Below, in pieces: positions 33,704 through 43,455 of a DNA stretch of 51,008 nt (position 1 is the first letter of the stretch; each line of letters starts with the position of its first letter). The DNA is from an uncultured Lachnospiraceae bacterium. GTDB lineage: Bacteria > Bacillota > Clostridia > Lachnospirales > Lachnospiraceae. Where the stretch lies: positions 1 to 51,008 of the forward strand of contig CAJUHP010000026.1 of assembly GCA_910586125.1 (NCBI GenBank). The letters run 5' to 3'. Made by a program: the position numbers and the translations under genes. The notes under the pieces are model-generated. The model saw only the letters and a list, made by a program, of their open reading frames with translations. It was not told where the DNA came from and did not search any database.

Positions 33704-36403
33704 TTGGAAAAGTGGTTTCAATTTATTTTAGACCATAGGGTCGGCCTGCGAGAACGTATGTTCTGCCTAACGACATACATCAGTATTATCGCAACGTCGC
33801 TGACGCTTGTGATGGGGCGCAACGTTGTAAATCTGGCAATTCTGGCAGTGAACTTGATCTGCATGATAGGGATCATGAAGGTCAGCACCCGAACAGGACA
33901 TATCAACGCAGGAGCCACAGCGATTGCAATTCTGCTGTTTTTGGTTTTCCCCAGAAGCTTTTTTTCAGCAGGCGGTTTTTACAGCGGAATGCCGCAGTGG
34001 TTTGTACTATGCTTTGTTTATATCAGTATTACCCTGGAGGGAAAGCGCAAGTTTGTCTTTTTTCTTTCCTGGATAGCGGAAACGCTGCTTTGTTACTATG
34101 TCGCATTTTTTTATCCGGAATATGTCACCCATAATACGCAGGGACACTATTTCTTTTGTTCTGCTGTTTCCGTTGTCCTTGTAGGAGTCCTGACCAGCAT
34201 TCTGCTTTTTTCTCTAGGCAGGCTTTACAAAAAGGAAAATGAGCTGTCAGAACGGCAGAAAAAAGAAATCGAAGAACTCAGCAAGGCAGAGAATCATTTC
34301 TTTTCCAGTATGAGCCATGAGATCCGTACACCGATCAACACGATCATCGGATTAAATGAGATAATCCTCCGGGGATTGGATATCCCGGAGGATGTGGCGG
34401 AGAACGCAAGAAATATCCGGGATGCCAGCAAAATGCTGCTGGCCCTCATCAATGATATCCTGGATCTGTCCAAGATCAAATCGGGCAAGATGGAGATCAT
34501 TAACGTGTCCTATGAGACAGGGGCTCTTTTTTCTGAAATTGTCAATATGATCTGGATCAAGGCAAAAGAAAAAGGGCTGGAATTTCGGCTTCAGGTCGAT
34601 CCTTCCATTCCGAGTATGCTCTGCGGCGATGAAGTGCGCATCAAGCAGGTTCTGATTAATCTGCTGAATAACGCCGTAAAATATACCAGCAAGGGAATCG
34701 TCAAGCTCTCTGCCCGGTGTGAACGGATATCGCTGAACCGTGTGCGCGTCTGGTATTCGGTGGAGGATACCGGGCAGGGCGTAAAAAAAGAAAATATTCC
34801 TTATATCTTTAACGCGTTCCAGAGAGTGGACGAGGAGAAAAACCGCCATATTGAGGGAACCGGACTCGGACTGAGTATCGTCCATCAGCTCATAAAGCTG
34901 ATGGGCGGCGAGATCAGCGTCAACAGCGTCTACACCAAAGGCTCCACTTTTATCGTCATGCTGGAACAAGATATTGTAGACGCGAAAGAGCTGGGAACCT
35001 TTACCCTGGAATCCCGTGTAAAAGCCAAAGGGGAGGAGTACCATCAGAGTTTTGAAGCGCCGGGAGCCCATATCCTGGTTGTGGACGATAATGAGATGAA
35101 TCTCCTGGTTGTACGCAAACTTTTATCCTCGACAAAAATCCAGTTGGATACCGCAATCAGCGCCTCCTCCTGCCTTAGATTGACACAGACACAGCATTAT
35201 GATGCCATTTTGATGGATCATCTGATGCCGGAGATGGACGGGATCCAATGTCTGCACGCCCTGCGCACCCAGCCGGGCGGGCTTTGCCAGAATGTGCCGG
35301 TGATCGCGCTGACAGCCAACGCGGGAAGCGACAATCAGCTTCTCTACCAGAAGGAAGGGTTTAGCGGTTATCTGGCCAAACCGGTCAGCGGGGCGTTGCT
35401 GGAAGCCGCTGTTTTAAGTATTCTGCCCAAGGAACTGGTAAAGATCAATCGCAAGGCCAATCATTCAAAAATCGGAAAAGATATTCTGATCTTTGAGCAG
35501 ACGCAAAGACGTTCTCTGATTGTCACGACCGACAGTGTATGCGACCTTCCGGAAGTGCTGAAGGAAAAACTGCATATTACCGTCTGCCCGTACTATGTAT
35601 GCACGGAACAGGGACGCTTTCTTGATGAAAAAGAGCTGACCGCAGACGAGCTTCTGCCTTATATGGCTGCCGGCAATCAGGGGTATTCCCAGGCACCGGC
35701 TGTTGAGGATTACGAGAGATTTTTTGCGGAGAGGCTGACCCAGGCGCAGAATGTGATCCATATCACAATGGCAAAACATGTCAGCGAAGGCTTTTTTAAC
35801 GCCCAAGAAGCGGCAAAATCCTTTGAAAATGTCACGGTGCTGGATTCGGGGCATCTCTCCAGCAGTTTGGGCCTGGTCGTGCTGTGCGCCGCCTATATGG
35901 CAGAGAATCATTTTTCAAAGGCGGAGATTGTGAAAGCGTTAAACACCTTAAAGCATTCCATCTCCTCCGCTTTTATCATTGACCGCACGCATATGATGTG
36001 TCAGTCCGGGCGGATTTCAAAAAGAATACAGATTGTCTGCGACGGACTGCTACTGCATCCGGTGATTGTTCTGCGAAACAGCAAGATGGCGGTGGGCAGT
36101 ATGGAAGTGGGAAACTTTGCCCATGCTGCAAAACACTATATCCGCAAAGTTCTCAGAAATCCGCGAAGCATTGACCGGCGTATTCTGTTCATCACCTATG
36201 CCGGTCTGGATTCCAAGAATCTCCAGTATATTCAGGATGTCGTAAAGCAGTGTTGTCCGTTTGAGCGGGTATATCTGCAAAAAGCTTCTTCCGCGATTGC
36301 AAGCAACTGCGGAGCGGGTTCTTTTGGTCTTTTGTTTATGAAAAAAAATGAGACGGTTTTATCTCTCACTCGTTCCATATCCAGCAGCCTGATAAGCGAA
36401 TAA
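33704..36403 (+). CDS. hybrid histidine kinase fused to a DegV domain
   Basis: This 899-residue protein has about six membrane helices (20-172), HisKA with His205 (SSMSHEIRTP), a HATPase (310-430; DTGQGV, GTGLGLS), a receiver (about 452-575; VVDDNEMN, phosphoacceptor Asp505 in LMDHLMPEMDG) and a C-terminal DegV domain (about 604-890). The DegV part has VTTDSVCDLP, YSQAPAVEDYERFF in place of TSQPS, LDSGHLSSSLG and CQSGRISK. DegV/FakB proteins bind a fatty acid, so this kinase may link lipid state to phosphorelay (inference). The start is a TTG at 33704, 12 bases after AGGAGG. It follows the first kinase by 27 bases. Confidence 0.9.
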   Translation: MEKWFQFILDHRVGLRERMFCLTTYISIIATSLTLVMGRNVVNLAILAVNLICMIGIMKVSTRTGHINAGATAIAILLFLVFPRSFFSAGGFYSGMPQWFVLCFVYISITLEGKRKFVFFLSWIAETLLCYYVAFFYPEYVTHNTQGHYFFCSAVSVVLVGVLTSILLFSLGRLYKKENELSERQKKEIEELSKAENHFFSSMSHEIRTPINTIIGLNEIILRGLDIPEDVAENARNIRDASKMLLALINDILDLSKIKSGKMEIINVSYETGALFSEIVNMIWIKAKEKGLEFRLQVDPSIPSMLCGDEVRIKQVLINLLNNAVKYTSKGIVKLSARCERISLNRVRVWYSVEDTGQGVKKENIPYIFNAFQRVDEEKNRHIEGTGLGLSIVHQLIKLMGGEISVNSVYTKGSTFIVMLEQDIVDAKELGTFTLESRVKAKGEEYHQSFEAPGAHILVVDDNEMNLLVVRKLLSSTKIQLDTAISASSCLRLTQTQHYDAILMDHLMPEMDGIQCLHALRTQPGGLCQNVPVIALTANAGSDNQLLYQKEGFSGYLAKPVSGALLEAAVLSILPKELVKINRKANHSKIGKDILIFEQTQRRSLIVTTDSVCDLPEVLKEKLHITVCPYYVCTEQGRFLDEKELTADELLPYMAAGNQGYSQAPAVEDYERFFAERLTQAQNVIHITMAKHVSEGFFNAQEAAKSFENVTVLDSGHLSSSLGLVVLCAAYMAENHFSKAEIVKALNTLKHSISSAFIIDRTHMMCQSGRISKRIQIVCDGLLLHPVIVLRNSKMAVGSMEVGNFAHAAKHYIRKVLRNPRSIDRRILFITYAGLDSKNLQYIQDVVKQCCPFERVYLQKASSAIASNCGAGSFGLLFMKKNETVLSLTRSISSSLISE

Positions 36404-36412
36404 AAGTTCTGT

Positions 36413-36504
36413 GGGGCTGTTGCAAAACGAAGATTTTATACAAAATATGGTATCCTTGCACAAGCTGGCACAGCCATATTTTATCTGAGTTTTGCGACAG
36501 CCCC
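36413..36504. repeat. palindromic dispersed repeat, copy 1
   Basis: A 92-bp element with terminal inverted repeats GGGGCTGTTGCAAAAC and GTTTTGCGACAGCCCC (one mismatch in 16). The inside shares GATTTTxTACAAAATATGG and ACAGCCATAT with a second copy at 45106-45204. It resembles a MITE whose ends come from an insertion sequence. It directly follows the DegV kinase gene and could also terminate its transcript. Confidence 0.75.
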
Positions 36505-36541
36505 ATTTTCATTCTCTCTCACAAAGAAAGGAAAACGATCT

Positions 36542-38248
36542 ATGAACCAGTATGAATTTTTTCTCAGTTCCTCCTTGGAAAAAGTGTTTCCGAACCGCCG
36601 GCCTTCTCCTCTTCCTGCCAGCTACCGGCTGTCTGCCTGGAAAGGCTCCAAAGCTGCCGTCCAGTTTGTTTATTATGTAGATGAAGTCACGCAGGGGACG
36701 CTGCCTGAGACCTTCTCTCTTTCCATTGAGGGAACGCCGTTTTCTCCCACGGTGCGGTCTGTGCGCCTGATTCCTTCGGACTATCCGTGCAACGCCCACA
36801 CGGACGAATACTACATCACAAAGGAGGCCGGCCTGTTTCCCGATCTTCTGGAGCCTGTGGCTAAGGGCGCCGAGATCCGCCCTCTCATTCTTCAGTACCG
36901 CAGTCTGTGGCTGAGCTGGGAGATCCCTACAGACGCCCTTCCCGGCTCCTATCCTGTCACTGTGACTGCCTCGATGAAAGATCCAAAAACCGGAGAGTCC
37001 CGTCTTTTCCCCTTCTCTTTTACGCTGTGCGTGGGAAAGGCCGCGCTGCCTGCGCAGACGCTTTTACATACCGAGTGGTTCCACACGGACTGCCTGGCCC
37101 AGTACTATAAAACGGAGGTCTTCAGCGAAGAATACTGGCGGATTGTCGAAAATTTTATCCGCTCCGCCGGAAGAGACCACGGCATCAACATGCTTCTGAC
37201 TCCTGTCTTCACTCCGCCGCTTGACACGGAGCCGGGCGGCGAACGGCTGACGGTGCAGCTAGTCGATATCCGCCTTGATGACGGAATCTACTCCTTTGGT
37301 TTTGAAAAGCTGGAGCGCTGGTGCGGTCTATGTCAAAAACACGGCATTCTCTACCTGGAAATAGCCCATCTCTTTACCCAGTGGGGCGCCGGCGCCACGC
37401 CGAAGATTCTAGCCTGCGTGGACGGCGTCACAAAACGCATTTTTGGCTGGGACGTCCCGGCCACGGACCCGGCATACCGCGCCTTTCTGGAAGCTTTTCT
37501 GCCCGCTCTGCGCACCGCTTTAAAAGAAATGGGCTATGACCGCGAACACGTGTATTTCCATATCTCGGACGAACCCTCTCTGGAGCAGGAGACATCCTAT
37601 CTGGCGGCCAAAAACCTGGCGGCGGATCTGCTAAAAGAATGCCCGATCATCGACGCACTCAGCAGCCTGGATTTTTATGAAAAGGGAATAATAGAAAAAC
37701 CCATTCCTTCCGTTGACTATATCAAACCTTTTCTTGACGCGCAGGTCCCGAATTTGTGGACGTATTACTGCTGTGCCCAGGGACGCCTGGTCCCAAACCG
37801 TTTTTTTGCCATGAAAAGCGCCCGCTGCCGCATCATGGGCGTTTTGATGTACCTGTACCGAATCCAGGGTTTTCTGCAGTGGGGCTATAATTTTTACAAC
37901 TCACAGTTTTCCCGCCGCCCCATCGACCCCTATTACACGACCCACGCCGGCTTTGCTTTTCCCTCAGGAGACGCATTCTTAGTATATCCGGGCCCGGATG
38001 GGGACGCCCTGTCTTCCATTCGGGCGGAGGTGCAGGATGACGGGCTTCTCGATCTGCGCGCACTCACACTTTTGGAACGTCTAACGAACCGGGAATTTGT
38101 GGAAGCCCTCATCTATGAGAACGCGCCTATGCAGCCTATGACCTTTACCGATTACCCCCGTGAGGACGAATATCTGCTGTCGCTGCGCGAGCGCGTAGCC
38201 GGGGCCATCGAACAGGCATGGGAATCCTCCAGGGAAGAGAACATGTAG
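36542..38248 (+). CDS. DUF4091 domain protein, possible glycoside hydrolase
   Basis: This 568-residue protein has an N-terminal beta-rich domain (about 1-170) and a C-terminal DUF4091 barrel-like domain, related to glycoside hydrolase family 123. The typical HISDEP segment (near residue 340) carries an Asp-Glu pair that may be catalytic. Later segments (SVDYIKPF, NLWTYYCC, FLQWGYNFY) fit the family. There is no signal peptide, so it acts in the cytoplasm. AAAGGA precedes the ATG at 36542. The substrate is unknown. Confidence 0.75.
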   Translation: MNQYEFFLSSSLEKVFPNRRPSPLPASYRLSAWKGSKAAVQFVYYVDEVTQGTLPETFSLSIEGTPFSPTVRSVRLIPSDYPCNAHTDEYYITKEAGLFPDLLEPVAKGAEIRPLILQYRSLWLSWEIPTDALPGSYPVTVTASMKDPKTGESRLFPFSFTLCVGKAALPAQTLLHTEWFHTDCLAQYYKTEVFSEEYWRIVENFIRSAGRDHGINMLLTPVFTPPLDTEPGGERLTVQLVDIRLDDGIYSFGFEKLERWCGLCQKHGILYLEIAHLFTQWGAGATPKILACVDGVTKRIFGWDVPATDPAYRAFLEAFLPALRTALKEMGYDREHVYFHISDEPSLEQETSYLAAKNLAADLLKECPIIDALSSLDFYEKGIIEKPIPSVDYIKPFLDAQVPNLWTYYCCAQGRLVPNRFFAMKSARCRIMGVLMYLYRIQGFLQWGYNFYNSQFSRRPIDPYYTTHAGFAFPSGDAFLVYPGPDGDALSSIRAEVQDDGLLDLRALTLLERLTNREFVEALIYENAPMQPMTFTDYPREDEYLLSLRERVAGAIEQAWESSREENM

Positions 38249-38279
38249 GAGTGTCTCCTGTTCGTTAGTTATTTAACCC

Positions 38280-38309
38280 TTGACAATGTACCCTGTTATC
38301 TGCTATCCT
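38280..38309 (+). promoter_or_regulatory. promoter of the leu operon
   Basis: A perfect TTGACA (38280-38285) and TATCCT (38304-38309) are 18 bp apart, just upstream of the T-box leader. Confidence 0.7.
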
Positions 38310-38324
38310 ACATGCAAACCCATT

Positions 38325-38615
38325 TTTTAAATGCCGTGAAGGGGAAAAAGCAAGGACCTGAGGATTTCAGAAAGCTGCCGTATGATGCGAGGCAGCATCC
38401 GCATCTTTGTGTACTGGCCCCAGAGCAGCGGCGCTGAAATCTGCGAGAGTAGGCGCTGACGGAGTCCCACCGTTATCTGAGGGAGACAGTTCACGTAGAA
38501 ACGCCGACTGTGACGAGCGGCTGCCTGGCAGCAATGAGAGTGGTACCGCGGGATTCGTATTTGTGATTCAGTCCCGTCTCTTGAGGGAATTTCCCTGAAG
38601 AGGCGGGACTTTTCC
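38325..38615 (+). promoter_or_regulatory. T-box riboswitch (tRNA-Leu) before leuA
   Basis: The leader has the T-box core GAGAGTGGTACCGCGG (38536-38551) and a terminator in which AGTCCCGTCTCTT pairs with AAGAGGCGGGACT (about 38570-38610), followed by a T run. The specifier loop GAAATCTGCGAGAGTAGG places CTG, a leucine codon, at 38441-38443. Uncharged tRNA-Leu would stabilise the antiterminator and turn on leuACDB. The specifier reading is an inference; ATC (Ile) one base upstream of it is the alternative. Confidence 0.9.
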
Positions 38616-38709
38616 TGTATTTTTATCCTGTGCAGGAAACACATACAGAGTTTCTGCAGGAAATCTCCGCAGCCGTTTCGACAGTCATACAAGAAGGAGG
38701 ACACATTCC

Positions 38710-40365
38710 ATGATGGACGTAACCAAGTATCAGCCCGGCTATTTTCCCCCGCCTGCGCCGCAGTACCGCTGGGTCCGCAAGGATCACATCGAGACGGCTC
38801 CCATCTGGTGCAGCGTTGATCTGCGCGACGGCAATCAGAGCCTGATTATTCCGATGAGCCTGGAGGAAAAGCTTCGCTTTTTTCAGCTTTTAGTGGACAT
38901 CGGATTTAAAGAGATCGAGGTCGGCTTTCCGGCTGCCAGCGAGACCGAGTACGAATTTCTGCGCACTCTAATCGAGAAGAACATGATTCCTGACGACGTG
39001 ACGGTGCAGGTGCTGACCCAGTGCCGCGATCATATCATCCGAAAGACCTTCGACGCTCTCAAGGGCGCCCCTCACGCCATTGTACATTTCTATAATTCCA
39101 CCAGCGTGGCCCAGAGGGAGCAGGTCTTTAAGAAATCAAAGGAAGAGATCATGAAGATCGCCACGGACGGCGCCTCCCTGGTCAAGCAGTTGGCGGACGA
39201 ATATCAGGGAAATTTCCGCTTTGAGTACAGCCCGGAGAGCTTCACCGGCACAGAGCCGGAATACGCGCTGGAGGTCTGCAACGCGGTTTTGGATATCTTG
39301 CAGCCCACCGCGGAAAAGCCCGTGATTATCAATCTGCCCGTGACCGTAGCCATGAGCATGAGCCATATTTACGCCAACCAGATCGAATACATGAGCGATC
39401 ATTTGAAATACCGGGAAAACGTCGTTCTTTCCCTGCATCCCCACAATGACCGGGGCTGCGGTGTAGCCGATACGGAGCTGGCTCTTTTAGCCGGAGCCGA
39501 CCGGGTGGAAGGCACGCTGTTCGGCAACGGCGAGCGCACCGGCAACGTGGATGTGATCACTCTGGCCATGAATATGTACAGCCACGGCGTCGATCCGCAT
39601 CTGGATTTTTCCGACCTGCCGTCCATCGTATCGCTGTATGAAGACGTGACGCGGATGCATGTGTACGAGCGCACGCCTTACGCCGGTTCTCTTGTGTTCG
39701 CCGCCTTCTCCGGCAGCCATCAGGACGCGATTGCCAAGGGGATGAACTGGCGCGAGGAAAAAGGGCTGCACGAGTGGACCGTTCCCTATATCCCCATCGA
39801 TCCCAAGGATGTGGGCCGGGCTTACGAGGGCGACATCATCCGCATCAACAGCCAGAGCGGCAAGGGCGGCATCGGCTATCTGCTGCAGCAGAATTACGGT
39901 TTTGATCTGCCCCCGAAGATGCGCGAGCATTTCGGCTACACCGTGAAGGAAGCTTCCGATAAAGGCCACTGTGAGCTGAAACCCGATCAGGTCTTTGAGA
40001 TCTTCCGGCAGAAATATCTGAACCACACCAGGCCGCTGGATGTTCCGGAAGCCCACTTTATCCAGAAGGACGGCATTATCGCCAATATCAAGCTCTGTCT
40101 GGGCGGCGTTTACCACAGCGCCGGCGCACACGGCAACGGCCGGTTGGACGCTGTCAGCAACGCCATCAAGGAGTATACCGGCATGGATTATGCCATCGAG
40201 CATTACTCGGAGCACAGCCTGTCCCACGGCTCCAATTCCGACGCGGCCGCCTATGTCGGCATCCGCTGGGAAAATGACACGATGAACTGGGGCGCCGGCA
40301 CGGACTCCGATATCATCAAGGCCGGCATCAAAGCCTTGATCAGCGCAATCAACCAGAGAGTCTGA
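38710..40365 (+). CDS. leuA: 2-isopropylmalate synthase
   Basis: LeuA condenses acetyl-CoA with 2-ketoisovalerate, the first step to leucine. The 551-residue protein is the long form with an extended N-terminus, as in the mycobacterial type, and a C-terminal regulatory domain that binds leucine. Metal and substrate motifs are SVDLRDGNQSL near residue 35 and LHPHNDRGCGVAD near 243. AAGGAGG precedes the ATG at 38710; a second ATG follows at once. It is the first gene after the T-box. Confidence 0.96.
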   Translation: MMDVTKYQPGYFPPPAPQYRWVRKDHIETAPIWCSVDLRDGNQSLIIPMSLEEKLRFFQLLVDIGFKEIEVGFPAASETEYEFLRTLIEKNMIPDDVTVQVLTQCRDHIIRKTFDALKGAPHAIVHFYNSTSVAQREQVFKKSKEEIMKIATDGASLVKQLADEYQGNFRFEYSPESFTGTEPEYALEVCNAVLDILQPTAEKPVIINLPVTVAMSMSHIYANQIEYMSDHLKYRENVVLSLHPHNDRGCGVADTELALLAGADRVEGTLFGNGERTGNVDVITLAMNMYSHGVDPHLDFSDLPSIVSLYEDVTRMHVYERTPYAGSLVFAAFSGSHQDAIAKGMNWREEKGLHEWTVPYIPIDPKDVGRAYEGDIIRINSQSGKGGIGYLLQQNYGFDLPPKMREHFGYTVKEASDKGHCELKPDQVFEIFRQKYLNHTRPLDVPEAHFIQKDGIIANIKLCLGGVYHSAGAHGNGRLDAVSNAIKEYTGMDYAIEHYSEHSLSHGSNSDAAAYVGIRWENDTMNWGAGTDSDIIKAGIKALISAINQRV

Positions 40366-40390
40366 GAAAACAAGAAGGAGGATACATCCC

Positions 40391-41653
40391 ATGGGAATGA
40401 CTATGACACAGAAAATCCTGGCCGCTCACGCCGGTCTGGCCTCGGTAAGCGCCGGTCAACTGATCAATGCGGATCTGGATATCGTTCTCGGCAACGACAT
40501 CACCACTCCCGTCGCCATCAACGAATTTAACAAGGCCGGCTTTGACCAGGTCTATGACAAGAGCCGCATCAATATCGTTCTGGACCATTTTGTACCCAAC
40601 AAGGATATCAAGGCCGCCGAGCAGTCCAAACAGTGCCGTCAGTTTGCCTGCCAGTATGAGATTGAGAATTTCTATGACGTGGGGGAGATGGGCATTGAGC
40701 ACGCTCTGCTGCCGGAGAAAGGCATTGTCACCGCCGGCGACTGCATTATCGGCGCGGACAGCCATACCTGCACCTACGGAGCCGTCGGCGCATTTTCCAC
40801 CGGCGTCGGCAGCACCGATATGGCCGCCGGTATGGCGACCGGCAAATGCTGGTTCAAGGTTCCTGCTGCCATGCGCATCATTCTGACCGGCTCCCTGCCC
40901 AAAGGCGTCTCCGGCAAAGATGTGATTCTTCACATCATCGGCCAAATCGGTGTGGACGGCGCGCTCTATCAGAGCATGGAATTCACCGGTCCCGGCGTCG
41001 CCGCTCTGTCCATGGACGACCGCCTGACCATCTGCAATATGGCAATTGAAGCCGGAGCCAAGAACGGCATTTTCCCGGTCGATTCGATCACACGCGCCTA
41101 TCTGGACGGGCGCAGCCAGAGAGAGTACCAAGTCTACGAGGCCGATGAGGATGCCGTGTACGCCAGTACGCTGGAAATCTGCCTGTCCGATCTGGTTCCC
41201 ATCGTCTCCTACCCGCATCTTCCGGAAAATACGCATCCGGTAACAGAAGCCGCCGGGATCGCCATTGACCAGGTAGTCATCGGAAGCTGCACCAACGGCC
41301 GCCTCTCCGACATGGAGATTGCCTACGAGATTTTGAAGGGCAAAAAAATCAAGAAGGGCCTGCGTGTCATCATCATCCCCGGCACCATGGCAATCTATAA
41401 AGAATGCCTCCGCAAAGGATACACCGAAGCGTTTATCGACGCAGGCTGCGTGTTCTCGACTCCTACCTGCGGCCCCTGCCTGGGAGGCTACATGGGCATC
41501 CTGGCAGCAGGCGAGCGCTGCATTTCCACCACCAACCGCAATTTTGTCGGCCGTATGGGCCATGTCACCAGCGAGGTTTATCTGGCAAGCCCGGCCACGG
41601 CAGCGGCCAGCGCACTGACCGGAACCATCCGCGATCCCAGGGAGGTACTGTAA
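40391..41653 (+). CDS. leuC: 3-isopropylmalate dehydratase large subunit
   Basis: LeuC with LeuD isomerises 2-isopropylmalate to 3-isopropylmalate with a 4Fe-4S cluster. The 420-residue protein is the compact archaeal/clostridial type. Cluster cysteines are in IGSCTNGR and in FSTPTCGPCLGGYMG. AAGGAGG precedes the ATG, 25 bases after leuA. The stop codon is directly followed by the ATG of leuD. Confidence 0.96.
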   Translation: MGMTMTQKILAAHAGLASVSAGQLINADLDIVLGNDITTPVAINEFNKAGFDQVYDKSRINIVLDHFVPNKDIKAAEQSKQCRQFACQYEIENFYDVGEMGIEHALLPEKGIVTAGDCIIGADSHTCTYGAVGAFSTGVGSTDMAAGMATGKCWFKVPAAMRIILTGSLPKGVSGKDVILHIIGQIGVDGALYQSMEFTGPGVAALSMDDRLTICNMAIEAGAKNGIFPVDSITRAYLDGRSQREYQVYEADEDAVYASTLEICLSDLVPIVSYPHLPENTHPVTEAAGIAIDQVVIGSCTNGRLSDMEIAYEILKGKKIKKGLRVIIIPGTMAIYKECLRKGYTEAFIDAGCVFSTPTCGPCLGGYMGILAAGERCISTTNRNFVGRMGHVTSEVYLASPATAAASALTGTIRDPREVL

Positions 41654-42151
41654 ATGAATGTAAAAGGCTTTGTCCACAAATACCCCGATAACGTAGACAC
41701 GGACGTCATCATTCCCGCGCGCTATCTGAATACCCCCGACGCCAGAGAGCTGGCCAGCCACTGTATGGAAGATATCGATCCAGACTTCACAAAAAAGGTG
41801 AAGGACGGCGATATCATGACCGGCGGTTTTAATTTCGGCTGCGGTTCTTCCAGGGAACACGCGCCTCTGGCGATCAAGACCGCCGGCATCTCCTGCGTGA
41901 TCGCCAAAACCTTTGCCCGCATCTTCTACCGGAACGCCATCAATATCGGCCTGCCAATCTTAGAGTGCGAGGCGGCTAGCGACGGCATCGAGGCCGGCGA
42001 TCAGGTGGAAGTCAATTTTGATACCGGGCTGATCACCAATCTAACCAAGGGGGAAACGTATCAGGCGGAACCTTTCCCGGATTTCATCCAGGAGATGATT
42101 CAAAACGGCGGTCTGATGGCCTCCCTCCGGCAAAAGGGCGGGCAGCGTTAA
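41654..42151 (+). CDS. leuD: 3-isopropylmalate dehydratase small subunit
   Basis: This 165-residue swivel-domain partner of LeuC has the motif FNFGCGSSREHAP that contacts substrate, and TDVIIPARYLN near its start. Its ATG abuts the leuC stop codon and uses GGGAGG inside the end of leuC, so equal synthesis of the two subunits is likely. Confidence 0.96.
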   Translation: MNVKGFVHKYPDNVDTDVIIPARYLNTPDARELASHCMEDIDPDFTKKVKDGDIMTGGFNFGCGSSREHAPLAIKTAGISCVIAKTFARIFYRNAINIGLPILECEAASDGIEAGDQVEVNFDTGLITNLTKGETYQAEPFPDFIQEMIQNGGLMASLRQKGGQR

Positions 42152-42245
42152 CCGCAGCCCTTCAACCGGCTTTTTGCACGGCTGTTTTCCCCGTGGTCTT
42201 TCTTGCAAAAATCTTTTCCACCTAAAAGAAAGGAATTCTACTCTC

Positions 42246-43316
42246 ATGAACAAAACTATCGCAGTGATCCGCGGCGACGGCATCGGTCCGGAGATTGTGG
42301 GACAGACTCTTCGGGTCCTGGATCGCGTCGCGGAGAAATTCGGACACACATTTATCTATACGGACGTTGATATGGGCGGCAACGCCATCGACAAATGGGG
42401 GGAACCCCTGCCGGCCGCCATGCTTCAGAAATGCCTGGACTCCGACAGCGTTCTTCTGGGAGCCGTCGGCGGACCCAAATGGGACAATGAGCCCGCCCAC
42501 CGCCGCCCGGAAAAAGGGCTTTTGGGCCTGCGCGCCGGCATGGGCCTGTATTCCAACAACCGCCCGGCCAAGCTCTGGCCCCAACTGGCGGCCGCCAGCC
42601 CGCTAAAGCCCTCCATCGTGGAAAACGGCATCGATTTTATCGTTGTGCGGGAACTGATTGGCGGCGTCTATTTTGGTAATCACAGCACCGAGGAATGCGA
42701 AGGGGAAAAGAAAGCCGTCGATATCATGGCCTACAGCGAACATGAGATTGAGCGGATCGGGCGCATCGGTTTTGAGACGGCCAGAAAACGCCGCCGCAAG
42801 CTGACCAGCGTGGACAAGGCAAATGTCCTGGACACCAGCCGCCTGTGGCGCGCCGTCATGCACCGCCTGGCAGAAGAATATCCCGATGTAAAATACAGCG
42901 ATATGCTGGTTGACAACGCCGCGATGCAGATTGTAAAAGATCCGTCCCAGTTTGATGTGATTGTGACGGAAAATCTTTTCGGTGATATTCTGTCCGACGA
43001 GGCCAGCATGATCACCGGCTCCATCGGCATGATCCCCTCCTCCAGTCTGGGAGAAGGAAGCCGGGGACTGTACGAGCCGATTCACGGATCCGCGCCGGAT
43101 ATCGCCGGCCAGAACAAGGCCAATCCCATCGGCACGATCCTCTCGGCCGCCATGATGTGCCGCTACAGTTTTGACATGGCATCCGAGGCGGACGCGATCG
43201 AACATGCCGTGCATACGGCTCTGAATGAGGGCCTGCGCACCGGCGATATGATGGCGGACGGCTGCCGCCTGGCAAGCTGCACGGAGATGGGAGACGCGAT
43301 TGTAACGCATATTTGA
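42246..43316 (+). CDS. leuB: 3-isopropylmalate dehydrogenase
   Basis: LeuB oxidises and decarboxylates 3-isopropylmalate with NAD. The 356-residue protein starts KTIAVIRGDGIGPEIV and has the substrate segment LGLRAGMGLYSNNRP and the dinucleotide region EPIHGSAPDIAGQNKANPIG. The start at 42246 follows AAAGGA; an in-frame ATG at 42174 has no ribosome binding site. It is the last gene of leuACDB. Confidence 0.96.
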   Translation: MNKTIAVIRGDGIGPEIVGQTLRVLDRVAEKFGHTFIYTDVDMGGNAIDKWGEPLPAAMLQKCLDSDSVLLGAVGGPKWDNEPAHRRPEKGLLGLRAGMGLYSNNRPAKLWPQLAAASPLKPSIVENGIDFIVVRELIGGVYFGNHSTEECEGEKKAVDIMAYSEHEIERIGRIGFETARKRRRKLTSVDKANVLDTSRLWRAVMHRLAEEYPDVKYSDMLVDNAAMQIVKDPSQFDVIVTENLFGDILSDEASMITGSIGMIPSSSLGEGSRGLYEPIHGSAPDIAGQNKANPIGTILSAAMMCRYSFDMASEADAIEHAVHTALNEGLRTGDMMADGCRLASCTEMGDAIVTHI

Positions 43317-43346
43317 AGATAAACGGTAATCCATTCCCTGTCATGC

Positions 43347-43414
43347 AAAAGGAGACCGTCCGGTGGAATGCAAGGCTTTTTATGCTCTGTATTCCACCGG
43401 GCCGTCTCCTTTTT
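43347..43414 (+). terminator. terminator of the leu operon
   Basis: AAAAGGAGAC...CCGGTGGAAT pairs with ATTCCACCGG...GTCTCCTTTT with a small internal mismatch, giving a stem of more than 20 bp followed by TTTTT. It may also serve the convergent aldo-keto reductase gene. Confidence 0.85.
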
Positions 43415-43455
43415 ATTTCCGACTGTTTTAACCCGGTTCCCAGGAACGTCTTTTG

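Noticed and set aside
40349..41860. 503-codon minus-strand frame opposite leuC
   Set aside because: Shadow of leuC and leuD, which are certain from their iron-sulfur motifs; no domain or ribosome binding site on this strand.
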